64,000 nucleotides of DNA from contig NZ_JACIIZ010000022.1 in the NCBI RefSeq assembly GCF_014205765.1, forward strand, positions 1 through 64,000, in the 5' to 3' direction. The DNA is from Nitrospirillum iridis. Lineage in GTDB: Bacteria; Pseudomonadota; Alphaproteobacteria; Azospirillales; Azospirillaceae. The position numbers and the translations under genes were made by a program. Of the stretch, positions 13,566-21,525 are shown in pieces (within the stretch, counting starts at the first letter, position 1; each line of letters begins with the position of its first letter). The notes beneath the pieces are model-generated. The model searched no databases. It saw nothing but the letters and a program-made list of their open reading frames with translations, and had not been told where the DNA came from.

Positions 13566-15470
13566 TTACTCCGCCGCCTGATCCAACGCCGGCTCGCGCC
13601 GCACCGTGCGCAACAGGGCGGGCAGCCAGGATCTGCCGGCCAGCAGGCGTTCCGCTTGCTCCGCCATCTCCCCCTTCTTCAAGCCGCTGATGGCCTCGGC
13701 GTCGCGCGCCGACACGCCCTCGCCCACCGCCTCAACAATACGGGCCTTGGTGACCCGCCCCAGATAGCTGTCGACGGTGGCGGACCAATGCCGGCTCATG
13801 TCCAGATCCAGAACGGTGGCCAGGGCGTCGGCATGGGCCAGACGGCGCGGATCATGGCTCCAGGGCGCCTGCACGCCGTGGACCAGGGTGGCCACGCAAA
13901 ACGCCAGCAGGCGGGCCAGAACGGCGGTTTCCTGCGCCGACACCCAAGCCCAAAGGTCGTCCGGCGAAGGCGGCAATTGTCGGGCCCAGTCGTCATAGCG
14001 GCTGGCGACGGCACGGGCAGCCGAACCATCCGCCACCGGATTGATGAAGACCACAGGCGCCGCTTCCAGACGCAGGCAGCTTTGCGGCAGATAACCACCA
14101 CCATGGAACAGGGGCAGTGCCAAAGCATGCACCACGGCGGCCAGAGCGACATCGGGCCGGTCCATCAATGCCGCCTGGAGTCCGGCGGTGCGATGGGTGG
14201 TCAATTCCTCCACCAGGCGCTCGGACAACGGCGTCAGGCCGTCCGCTTCCTCCTCCACGACCGCGCATATCGCCTCGGGTTCGTCTCGCGCCACCGGAAG
14301 CGGGGCCGGCTCCGGTATGGGCTCAGGCGGCGCCTCATCCTCCGGCCGGATAAAGCCGCGCTCCACCCGAAGGGCGCCATCGGCCCCCAGGCAGACGAAG
14401 GCGCCGCCCCGCGCGATGTCATCGGGATCATAGGCCTCGCGGTCGCGCAAGGCGGCGACCCGGGCCTCCAGGTCCTGAAAGGCGGTGTCCGCCTCGGTGG
14501 ACACGTCGCCCTCCAACCGGGTGGACAGGGCCTCATAGTCCCGCTCCAGCGCGTCCAGGGCCGCCTGTTCGTCCGCGTCGAGGGGGGCTGGCGCGGGATA
14601 GACACGGCGCAGGCCGGCGGCCAGGCCGTAGGCGAATTCTGGATGGACGGCCACCCACCGCCACCCTTCGGCGCGCACGGCCACCGCCTCGGCCTCCAGC
14701 TTCTCGGCCACCAGCCGGTCCAGCAGCGGCACATCCTCCAGGTAGACGCCCTGGTCATCGGCGCTGAACAGATCGCGCAACACCGGGCCGCCCGCCGCCT
14801 CATAGGCGGCGATACCGACGAAACGGGTGCGCCGGTCGGTAGCGGGGACATGGGCCTGGGTCAGCAGCCGGCGGATGGTGTCCGCGGATTTGTTCCAGGT
14901 GAGGTCGCCCCAAACCTGTTCCTGGCGGGCGTGATCATCGGTCAGGGCGAAGGCCGTCAACTGCTCCAGGGTCATCAGCCCCTCGCGGTACTGCGTCATC
15001 AACCGGGGGGACACCGCGCCCAGCTTGAGGCGCTGCTTCACCGTCCGCTCAGCCACGCCGAAGCGGGCCGCGATCTCCAAGGCCGGCAAGCCCTCGGCGG
15101 CATGCAAACGGTGGAAGGCCTCGAACTGGTCAGCCGGATGGGGCGGAACGTAGCTGTTCTCGGCCAGGCTGACCTCCAGGGCGTTGGCCGTCCCCAGCAA
15201 GGCGCAGGGGATGGGGGCCGCCTTGGGCAGGCGCTTGCGCTGGGCCAGGAGCTTGAGCGCCGCCAGCCGGCGTCCGCCGGCCACCACCTCATAACGGCCC
15301 GTCTCCTGCCCCTGGCCGTCAAGGACAGGCCGGACGGTGAGGTTTTGAAGCAGGCCGTGGGCGGCGATGCTGGCCGCCAGTTCCTCCAGCCCGCTGTCGC
15401 GGGCGGTCTTGCGCATGTTGGCGTCCGACGCGCTGAGCTTGGACAGGGGCAGGGTCAAGAGCTCTCCCAT
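13566..15470 (-). CDS. parB: Large ParB/RepB/Spo0J-family protein
   Basis: This 634-aa protein has the N-terminal ParB nuclease-like/CTPase domain: a LPLSKLSASDANMRKT start, VVAGGRRLAALKLL at 62-75 and SLAENSYVPPHPADQFEAF at 101-119. The HTH EIAARFGVAERTVKQRLKLGAVSPRL is at 132-157. The remaining 450 residues are the long extension typical of plasmid/ICE ParB-like proteins, about twice the size of chromosomal ParB. The extension has an acidic, Pro-rich linker near residues 380-410 and helical ends. ATG 15470 has GGAGA upstream. It is transcribed alone, far from parA, so it may serve gene regulation or nicking rather than act as the ParA partner. A folded leader precedes it. Confidence 0.85.
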   Translation of the reverse strand: MGELLTLPLSKLSASDANMRKTARDSGLEELAASIAAHGLLQNLTVRPVLDGQGQETGRYEVVAGGRRLAALKLLAQRKRLPKAAPIPCALLGTANALEVSLAENSYVPPHPADQFEAFHRLHAAEGLPALEIAARFGVAERTVKQRLKLGAVSPRLMTQYREGLMTLEQLTAFALTDDHARQEQVWGDLTWNKSADTIRRLLTQAHVPATDRRTRFVGIAAYEAAGGPVLRDLFSADDQGVYLEDVPLLDRLVAEKLEAEAVAVRAEGWRWVAVHPEFAYGLAAGLRRVYPAPAPLDADEQAALDALERDYEALSTRLEGDVSTEADTAFQDLEARVAALRDREAYDPDDIARGGAFVCLGADGALRVERGFIRPEDEAPPEPIPEPAPLPVARDEPEAICAVVEEEADGLTPLSERLVEELTTHRTAGLQAALMDRPDVALAAVVHALALPLFHGGGYLPQSCLRLEAAPVVFINPVADGSAARAVASRYDDWARQLPPSPDDLWAWVSAQETAVLARLLAFCVATLVHGVQAPWSHDPRRLAHADALATVLDLDMSRHWSATVDSYLGRVTKARIVEAVGEGVSARDAEAISGLKKGEMAEQAERLLAGRSWLPALLRTVRREPALDQAAE

Positions 15471-15496
15471 GATCGTCTCCATCGGTAGAATCCCGC

Positions 15497-15708
15497 CGGG
15501 AAGCACCCGTGCGTGCTTCCCGGAGGCGGGCGACCGCGCGGGGGGAGAGGGGGGCGAGCGCCGACGCGTCCGGCCGGGTTGCCAGGACGGGCGGGACCGT
15601 CGCCGCCCCCGTTGATCATGACCATGTCGCCGGGCCTGCGCGGCCGCGGCCCTGCCGGGCGGCGGCCGGCACTCGCGGGGGAGAGGGGGCGAAGGGCCCC
15701 CTCTCCCC
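15497..15708 (-). ncRNA. Structured 5' leader of parB, homologous to DUF932 leader
   Basis: On the minus strand: a 13-bp perfect hairpin (15696-15708 with 15678-15690, loop GAAGG on +), a long-range stem around 15669-15676 and 15554-15561, and a 10-bp perfect hairpin at 15497-15522 (CGGGAAGCAC/GTGCTTCCCG) ending 27 bases before the start codon. The three stems correspond one-to-one to those at 10006-10184. In the long-range stem an A-T pair is replaced by G-C, and one C/A mismatch on + becomes G-U on the minus RNA. This supports an RNA made from the minus strand. Confidence 0.65.
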
Positions 15709-15753
15709 AGTGCGGAAGCGGGAACTACATTGAAACGTCGTTCCGAAAATTCC

Positions 15754-15799
15754 CGTCAAGCACAAGTAAATCCCCTACACCCTCGGCACTTGCTTGACG
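15754..15799. promoter_or_regulatory. AT-rich imperfect dyad upstream of excisionase
   Basis: CGTCAAGCA (15754-15762) and TGCTTGACG (15791-15799) are 9-base perfect arms. They are flanked outward by GAAAATT and AATTTTC, which pair as well. The stretch 15730-15873 is AT-rich, lies before the excisionase-integrase pair and holds no gene. A promoter, regulator or Xis site for the recombination genes is likely. Confidence 0.4.
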
Positions 15800-15873
15800 A
15801 TAGGTCGAAATTTTCTGATCATCCGCGCTATTATTCTCTTGCTCTACTGTTGCTTTTTTGGTGGTGCATCGGC

Positions 15874-16170
15874 ATGCCAGACACAGCCATTAGATCAGAG
15901 GTGCCATCCACACTGTTACCCCTGAGCCCGCGCGGCCTTTCCCGCGTGCTGGCCGCTGCCTATGTTGGCGTCGGGGTGACCAAGTTCGATCAGATGGTGG
16001 CAACGGGGCGCATGCCGCGACCAAAAAGAATCGATGGTCGCAAGGTTTGGGATAAACTCGCCCTTGACGCCGCCTTTTCCGCGCTTCCGGAAGATGATGG
16101 CGCTGACGACGCCCAGCTTGGCGGCTGTAAGCAATCGAACCCTTGGGACGGGGTGTTCAAAGTCCGGTGA
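15874..16170 (+). CDS. AlpA/excisionase-like DNA-binding protein
   Basis: This 98-aa protein contains LSRVLAAAYVGVGVTKFDQMVATGRMPRPKRIDGRKVWDKLALDAAFSALPED. That is the winged-helix pattern of AlpA or excisionase-like proteins encoded just before tyrosine integrases. The integrase start lies 17 bases after its stop, so they form an operon. ATG 15874 lacks a strong ribosome site and the frame is open upstream, so the exact start is uncertain. The likely role is to bias recombination toward excision or regulate int. Confidence 0.75.
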   Translation: MPDTAIRSEVPSTLLPLSPRGLSRVLAAAYVGVGVTKFDQMVATGRMPRPKRIDGRKVWDKLALDAAFSALPEDDGADDAQLGGCKQSNPWDGVFKVR

Positions 16171-16187
16171 TTGGCTGGAGGCCGGTA

Positions 16188-17348
16188 ATGGCCCAATTCA
16201 GGCTACGGGACGGAACAGGCACGATCAAACTGCGCTACCTGGTCGAAGACATGGACCGGCACGGCAACGTACGCCTTTATGTCAGGCGGAAAGGGCATCC
16301 CAAGGTGCGCCTCGCGGAAACTCCCGGCACACCGGCATTCCTCGAGGAATACCGGGCAGCCCTGGCAGCAGGAACAGTCGGCGATCGCAGCGCACAGGCC
16401 ACGCGCCAGCCGCGCGGTAAGAAGGGCGGCCCACCCCAAGGCACGCTTGGCTGGCTGTGCCAGCAATATTTTGCGTGTGACGAATTCCAGAGCCTGCATC
16501 CGAGTACGCGGGGCGTGCGCCGAAACATCCTGAACGCTCTTTGCAAACGGGCCGGCGACTTACCCGTTGCTTCGATGCAGGCTGAGCATATCCGTCAGGC
16601 CCGGAATGAAAAGGCCACAACGCCCCACGCAGCCAACAACCTCGTCAAGACGTTGCGCCAGATGTTCGCCGTGGCTGTCGACAAGGGCTGGGTGGTGCAC
16701 AATCCGGCTAAGGACATTGCCAAGCTCAAGACAACCGGCGACGGACACCACAGTTGGGCACCGGAAGAGATCCAGCGATTCGAAGCACACCACCCGGTGG
16801 GCACACGCGCTCGCCTGGCCATGGCCCTGCTGCTTTATACCGGCCAACGCCGCTCGGACGTCGTGCGCATGGGCCCCCAGCACGTTCGCGATGGCTGGCT
16901 GACGATCACCCAGGCCAAGAATGCCACCCGTCATCCGGTAACAGTCTCGATCCCCATCCTGCCCGCTCTGCAGCAGGTGCTGGACGCCAGCGAAACCGGG
17001 CATCTGGCGTACCTGATCACCAAGGATGGGAAGCCCTACTCCGTCGCCGGCTTCGGCAATACGTTCCGGGATTGGTGCAACGAAGCGGGCCTGAGCCACT
17101 GCAGCGCCCATGGGCTGCGCAAGGCCACCGCCGCGCGGCTGGCCGAACTGGGCGCCAGTGAACACGAGATCATGTCCATCACCGGCCATAAGACCCTGCA
17201 AGAGGTCGCGCGCTACACCCGCGCCGCCCGCCAGAAAGTGCTGGCCAAGCGCGCCATGGACCGACTGTCGGAAGAACATGAATCGAACAAAAGTGTCCCA
17301 CCTTCTGGCCGCATTACCAGGAGTGGGACAAAACCGCGTTCCAAGTGA
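16188..17348 (+). CDS. int: Tyrosine-recombinase integrase
   Basis: This 386-aa site-specific recombinase has a core-binding domain (about 90-180: LGWLCQQYFACDEFQSLHPSTRGVRRNIL, MQAEHIRQARNEKATTPHAANNLVKTLRQMF). The catalytic domain carries Arg in TGQRRSDVVRMG, the HGLRK box, His in ITGHKTLQEV and the nucleophile Tyr in VARYTRAA. ATG 16188 has GGAG seven bases before it; the frame continues upstream but overlaps the AlpA-like gene. The stop is 28 bases from the 3' end of tRNA-Glu. Orientation and distance fit integration into that tRNA. Confidence 0.93.
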   Translation: MAQFRLRDGTGTIKLRYLVEDMDRHGNVRLYVRRKGHPKVRLAETPGTPAFLEEYRAALAAGTVGDRSAQATRQPRGKKGGPPQGTLGWLCQQYFACDEFQSLHPSTRGVRRNILNALCKRAGDLPVASMQAEHIRQARNEKATTPHAANNLVKTLRQMFAVAVDKGWVVHNPAKDIAKLKTTGDGHHSWAPEEIQRFEAHHPVGTRARLAMALLLYTGQRRSDVVRMGPQHVRDGWLTITQAKNATRHPVTVSIPILPALQQVLDASETGHLAYLITKDGKPYSVAGFGNTFRDWCNEAGLSHCSAHGLRKATAARLAELGASEHEIMSITGHKTLQEVARYTRAARQKVLAKRAMDRLSEEHESNKSVPPSGRITRSGTKPRSK

Positions 17349-17375
17349 TTGAAATCTTTAGAGCCACCGGGTGGG

Positions 17376-17451
<76 letters not shown>

Positions 17452-17823
17452 AGCTAGGTGGGCGGAGATCATCCAACCCTATATGATGCGCCCGCCTTTA
17501 GGACGGCGTCTCCCATGACGGGCTCCACCACCCCAGACACAAGATGTTGATTTAATTGCCCCAGAGGACACAAAATCTTGTGCGGCCGCGTTTGTCACAG
17601 ACGTATGACACGTTCGATCGATTTGCGCAAGATTTCAGATGACGTTTTTGGGCTGCCGTGGATGCAGGAAGGCCATGCGCGATCCCGCTACGGAGATGCA
17701 TGCGGTGGACCGGTGATGCTGAAGGGTCATTGGCCCACCAATAGCCCGGCCAGCCAACGCAGATAATCCCACGCCTGTGATAGTCCGCCTTATCGGCAGG
17801 GAAGCGAATGATGAATGGCCCGC
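17452..17823. other. Gene-free region after tRNA-Glu
   Basis: No convincing gene lies here. The tRNA promoter is expected at about 17460-17500. Imperfect repeats CCCCAGACACAAGAT (about 17532) and CCCCAGAGGACACAAAAT (about 17560), with CACAAGAT/ATCTTGTG forming a loose dyad, are the only structure seen. The small frame at 17578-17766 has no recognizable feature and is not called. Confidence 0.4.
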
Positions 17824-18336
17824 TTAGCGCCGGGTCGCGAACTCACGCTCAAGTTCCCGGCGTATGGCCCGGGCGCTAATGCCGTGCAGGCGCCCGCCGC
17901 CCTCGAAATAGCGGATGAAGACGCGGCCCATGGCATAGGTGCCAACCCCGGAGAAAGCGGCCATGGACGTCAGGCCGACCAGGCCCGCCACACCCGGCAG
18001 CACATTGACCAGTAACTGGGTGAGCAAGGAGGAAGCGCTTTTCGGCACCAACACGCCGATCAGGACGCCAACCAGGGCCTGGACGGATTCCAGCGACACC
18101 GTTTCGCCGTATAGTTCCGCGAGTTCCATCACCATCTTGGTCTGGACCACGGCCAGGGCGGCGAGGTCCACCACCGGAACCGGCACGGCCCCGGCGGCGA
18201 TGCCCCAGCCCGAATAGCGCGCCAGGATGCGGGAAGCCTTGTCCAAGCGCAGGGCCAGCACGTCCGGCGGCACCGCCACCGGCGCGTCCGCGGACGCCCC
18301 CTCGGGCGGAAGCTGTTCTTTCTCTTGCTGGGACAT
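17824..18336 (-). CDS. DUF697 (YcjF-like) membrane protein, copy 1
   Basis: A 170-aa protein with a polar N-terminus (about 35 residues). The DUF697 core follows: ILARYSGWGIAAGAVPVPVVDLAALAVVQTKMVMELAELYG, then a hydrophobic stretch (SLLTQLLVNVLPGVAGLVGLTSMAAFSGVGTYAMGRVFIRYFEGGG). These proteins insert helices into the inner membrane and are often linked to GTPases or envelope stress. A homologue is encoded at 25222-25818, so a block of export-like genes is flanked by two copies. It is divergent from the ABC exporter. Whether it belongs to the biosynthetic cluster is inference from position. Confidence 0.7.
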   Translation of the reverse strand: MSQQEKEQLPPEGASADAPVAVPPDVLALRLDKASRILARYSGWGIAAGAVPVPVVDLAALAVVQTKMVMELAELYGETVSLESVQALVGVLIGVLVPKSASSLLTQLLVNVLPGVAGLVGLTSMAAFSGVGTYAMGRVFIRYFEGGGRLHGISARAIRRELEREFATRR

Positions 18337-18588
18337 GGGTGGCGATCCCTTCTCTGGTCGGCCCTGCCGGGTGACGGGTTCCAGATATCATGCCCGCAGG
18401 GGAACCCACAATCTCCGGTTCGCCGAAGCCCCGGCAGGGCGCCATCGCCACGGGCCCGATAGGCGGCTTCCCCGCCCCCGCTTTTTCAGATACGTTCCGG
18501 CTCGTCATGGGGGCTGCTGCGCCAGCGGGGTAATTGCATTGTTTATGGTTTACGCCTGCGGGCCCCGGGGCTTGCGGAGCCGTCCGTG

Positions 18589-20325
18589 ATGGCGGAAGGC
18601 ATGGACGCGCCCGGTCCCATGCGCCCCTTCGCCGCGCGCGTGCTGTCGGCCTTGGCCGGCGCGCCGAAGGCCGCCACCGGCCGAGGCCGCTTCCAGTCCC
18701 TGCGCGATGCGCTGGACCGCACGCGCACCGTCACCCTGCGGCAGTTGGCGCTGGCCGCCATCCTGGCCGCCTGCTGCGGCACCGCCGTGCTGGCCGTCAT
18801 CAACAAGGCGGCGGCGCTGGCGTCCGATGACGGCTATTCGCTGGTCTACGTCTTCCTCTTCTTCGTCCTGATCATAGGCTACAACCTCGCGCAGAAGTTC
18901 TTCACCAAGGGTGCGGCGCACGACCTGGAAATGGCGCTGCACGACGTCCGGGGAGTCACCGCGACCCGCATCGCCCGCCTGGACCTGCGCCATTTCGAAA
19001 GCTTCAGCAACGAGCGCTTCTACAGCGCCCTGGTGCGGTACTACGAGATGATCTCCATGGGGATCGTCAACCTGCTGTCGGGCGTGCAGTCGGGCGTCCT
19101 GTTCCTGTTCAGCATCTGCTACGTCCTCTACCTGTCGCCGGCGGCCTTCCTTCTGACCCTGGTGGCCGTGGGCTTCCTGACCTACGGCTATCTCATGAAG
19201 GCCGGTGAGACGGACGGCGCCCGGCAGGAGGCGGCGGCGGCGGAGACGCGGCTGATGGACGGCGTCCACGACCTGATCCAGGGCTTCAAGGAACTGAAAC
19301 TGGACCCGGCCAAGCGGGCCATCGTGGTGAATGAGATCAAGGCCTGCAGCGCCCAGGCGGCGGAGCGGCGGTCGCATGCCAACGACGTGCTGACGGACCT
19401 GATCGTCTATATCAACAGCACCTTCTACCTGTTGAGCGGCGCGGTGGTCTTCCTGTTGCCGCTGTTCAGCAAGGACAGCCACGAGCAGATCGAGCGGCTG
19501 GTGATGGTGGTGCTGTTCGCCGCCAGTTCGCTGATGACCGGCGTGGGCGCCACGGTGCAGACGGTCGCCGGCGTGCGCCTGGCGGCGCAGGGCATCCGCG
19601 CCTTCGAGGGCGAGTTGGACGGACAGGTGGAAACCCACGACGACGACGTGGGCGCCACCACACCGCCGCCGTTCCTGTCGCTGGCGCTGCGCGACGTGCA
19701 CTACACCCACGCCACCGGCAACAGCGACCAGCGCTTCAGCATCGGCCCCATCGATTTCGATGCGCGGCCGGGGGAGATCGTCTTCATCACCGGCGGCAAC
19801 GGATCGGGCAAGTCCACGGCGCTGAAGGTGATGACGGCCCTGTACCCGGCCATGGGCGGGCAGTTGCTGCTGAACGGCGCCCCGCTGGGCACGGGCGCCA
19901 CGGAAAGCTATCGCCGCCTGTTCGGCACCGTGTTCGCCGAGTTCTACACCTTCCACCGTCTGTTCAACATCACCGCCGAGCGTGAGCCGGAGATGTGGCG
20001 GTTGCTGACGCAGATGCAGTTGGCGGAAAAGCTGCCCGGCGGCCTGATGAACGGCTTCAACCCCGGAGCGCTGTCCACCGGCCAGCGCAAGCGCCTGGCC
20101 CTGGTCATAGCATTGCTGGAGGACCGGCCCATCCTGTTGTTCGACGAATGGGCGGCGGACCAGGACCCGGAATTCCGGGCCATCTTCTACCGCGAGATCC
20201 TGCCCGGCCTGAAGGCGGCCGGCAAGGCGGTGATCGCGGTCACCCACGACGACCGCTACTTCGACGTCGCCGACCGGCGCTATCACATGGATGAGGGCAA
20301 GATGCGCGAGGTCACGGCGTCATGA
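18589..20325 (+). CDS. Cyclic-peptide-type ABC exporter (SyrD/PvdE-like)
   Basis: This 578-aa half-transporter fuses a six-helix membrane domain (about residues 45-330) with a nucleotide-binding domain. Walker A is GGNGSGKST (about 403), the signature is LSTGQRKRLAL (about 495), Walker B is ILLFDEWAADQDPEFR (about 517) and the H-loop is VTHDD (about 552). The DEWAADQDP motif and overall length are typical of exporters paired with NRPS products such as syringomycin and pyoverdine precursors. It should export the cluster product, or a precursor, across the inner membrane. It is coupled to the SPFH gene by an ATGA overlap. GTG 18586 directly precedes the chosen ATG. Confidence 0.9.
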   Translation: MAEGMDAPGPMRPFAARVLSALAGAPKAATGRGRFQSLRDALDRTRTVTLRQLALAAILAACCGTAVLAVINKAAALASDDGYSLVYVFLFFVLIIGYNLAQKFFTKGAAHDLEMALHDVRGVTATRIARLDLRHFESFSNERFYSALVRYYEMISMGIVNLLSGVQSGVLFLFSICYVLYLSPAAFLLTLVAVGFLTYGYLMKAGETDGARQEAAAAETRLMDGVHDLIQGFKELKLDPAKRAIVVNEIKACSAQAAERRSHANDVLTDLIVYINSTFYLLSGAVVFLLPLFSKDSHEQIERLVMVVLFAASSLMTGVGATVQTVAGVRLAAQGIRAFEGELDGQVETHDDDVGATTPPPFLSLALRDVHYTHATGNSDQRFSIGPIDFDARPGEIVFITGGNGSGKSTALKVMTALYPAMGGQLLLNGAPLGTGATESYRRLFGTVFAEFYTFHRLFNITAEREPEMWRLLTQMQLAEKLPGGLMNGFNPGALSTGQRKRLALVIALLEDRPILLFDEWAADQDPEFRAIFYREILPGLKAAGKAVIAVTHDDRYFDVADRRYHMDEGKMREVTAS

Positions 20326-21515
20326 CCATGTCCAACGACCGCACGCCCACCGGCCCCACGCCCGCACCCAAGCCCGCGCCGAAGCCGGTGAAACCTGGCC
20401 TCCGGGCCCGGTTTCGCGCCTGGCGGCGTCGCCACCGGCTGAACATCCTGCTGGCGACGCTGATCCTGGTCTTCGCGGTCGTCGTCCTGGCCGACCGCAT
20501 CTTCGTCAATATCCCTTCGGGCTCGGTCGGGGTGCTGTGGCTGCGCCTGGCCGGCGGCACCCAGACCGGCTTCCACTACAATCCCGGCCTGAAGATCATC
20601 GCGCCCTGGGACCAGGTCTTCGTCTACGACGTGCGCCTGCGCCGCATGGATGAAACGGTGCAAGCGCTGACCCGCGACGGCCTGGCGGTAGATGTCGAGC
20701 TGACCGTGTCCTACTTTGTGGACCGCGACCTGGTGGCCAACCTGCACGAGACCCTGGGGCCGCAGTTCGAAGACACCCTGGTCCGCCCGACCATGAGTTC
20801 CGAAATCCGCAACGCGGTGGCGGAACTGCGCCCGGACGACTTGTACAGCATCAACCGCACGGCGCTGGAACAGCGCGTCGCCCGCCTGGTGCGCGGGGTG
20901 CTGGCGCGCAGCAACCTGGACGTCGGCGGCGACCACCAATTGATCAACATCCAGGACATCTTCATCCGCAACATCACCCTGCCCCCGACGGTACAGGCCT
21001 CCATCGAGCAGAAGATCGCGGAGGAACAGAACGCCCTGCGCTTCCAGTTCGTGCTGGAGAAGGAACGCCTGGAAAGCGAGCGCAAGGCGATCGAGGCGCA
21101 AGGCATCCGCCAGTTCCAGGAAATCGTCTCCAACGGCATTTCCGACCGCTATCTCCGCTGGAAGGGCATCGACGCCACCCTGCAGCTGTCGAAATCGCCC
21201 AATGCCAAGGTGGTGGTGATCGGCGCGCAGAACGGCTTGCCACTGATCCTCGACACCAGCGACAAGCCCGGCGCCGACCAGGCGCCGGCCGCGGGCCCGC
21301 GCGCCAAAGCCATCCCGCCGGTCACCGGTTCCGGATCGGAGGGGGACGCGGCATCGGCCGTTTGGCCCCCGCCCCTGCCGGATGCGGTCGATCCCCTGGA
21401 CGCCGGGGGGAGCAAGCCGGCAGCCGCGAAGCCGGAAGGTGGAAAGACGGGCGGCGTAAAGCCCGGGACATCGGCCGCCGCGCCCGCGGCTGGCCCCGCC
21501 CCGGCCAAGCCGTGA
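20322..21515 (+). CDS. SPFH/prohibitin-like membrane protein
   Basis: This 397-aa protein has a Pro/Lys-rich cytoplasmic N-terminus, one transmembrane helix (about 41-58) and a prohibitin-like SPFH domain: IPSGSVGVLW, GFHYNPGLKIIAPWDQVFVYDVRLRRMDE, LTRDGLAVDVELTVSYFVD. A charged coiled coil follows (EEQNALRFQFVLEKERLESERKAIEAQG, about 225-255). The last 90 residues are low-complexity Pro/Ala/Lys. SPFH proteins form oligomeric membrane scaffolds. Its start overlaps the exporter stop, so it may organize the exporter in the membrane. This partnership with a peptide exporter is unusual and is inferred from coupling. Confidence 0.85.
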   Translation: MTMSNDRTPTGPTPAPKPAPKPVKPGLRARFRAWRRRHRLNILLATLILVFAVVVLADRIFVNIPSGSVGVLWLRLAGGTQTGFHYNPGLKIIAPWDQVFVYDVRLRRMDETVQALTRDGLAVDVELTVSYFVDRDLVANLHETLGPQFEDTLVRPTMSSEIRNAVAELRPDDLYSINRTALEQRVARLVRGVLARSNLDVGGDHQLINIQDIFIRNITLPPTVQASIEQKIAEEQNALRFQFVLEKERLESERKAIEAQGIRQFQEIVSNGISDRYLRWKGIDATLQLSKSPNAKVVVIGAQNGLPLILDTSDKPGADQAPAAGPRAKAIPPVTGSGSEGDAASAVWPPPLPDAVDPLDAGGSKPAAAKPEGGKTGGVKPGTSAAAPAAGPAPAKP

Positions 21516-21525
21516 CCCGGCGGCC

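Larger units (their letters stand above)
1..17375. mobile_element. End of an integrative conjugative/mobilizable element at tRNA-Glu
   Basis: The stretch carries a tyrosine integrase adjoining a tRNA-Glu 3' end, an excisionase-like gene, ParB, RepA/ParA with iterons, and transfer genes (TraF-type peptidase, lytic transglycosylase, DUF3363 relaxase). It also has accessory DUF736, DUF932 and DUF2285 genes, regulators and toxin-antitoxin genes. The gene set resembles the Tn4371-like ICEs of proteobacteria. That match is from known gene order, not from a search. No TraG coupling protein or Trb/VirB secretion genes are present, and the relaxase is short, so the rest lies to the left or the element is a decayed or mobilizable derivative. 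The distal end is outside the window. Confidence 0.8.

Noticed and set aside
17578-17766. 62-aa + strand frame after the tRNA
   Set aside because: No ribosome site, no homologous pattern, atypical composition.
18550-20286. 578-aa minus-strand frame
   Set aside because: Exact shadow of the ABC exporter gene on the opposite strand; composition is His/Gln/Arg-rich without motifs.
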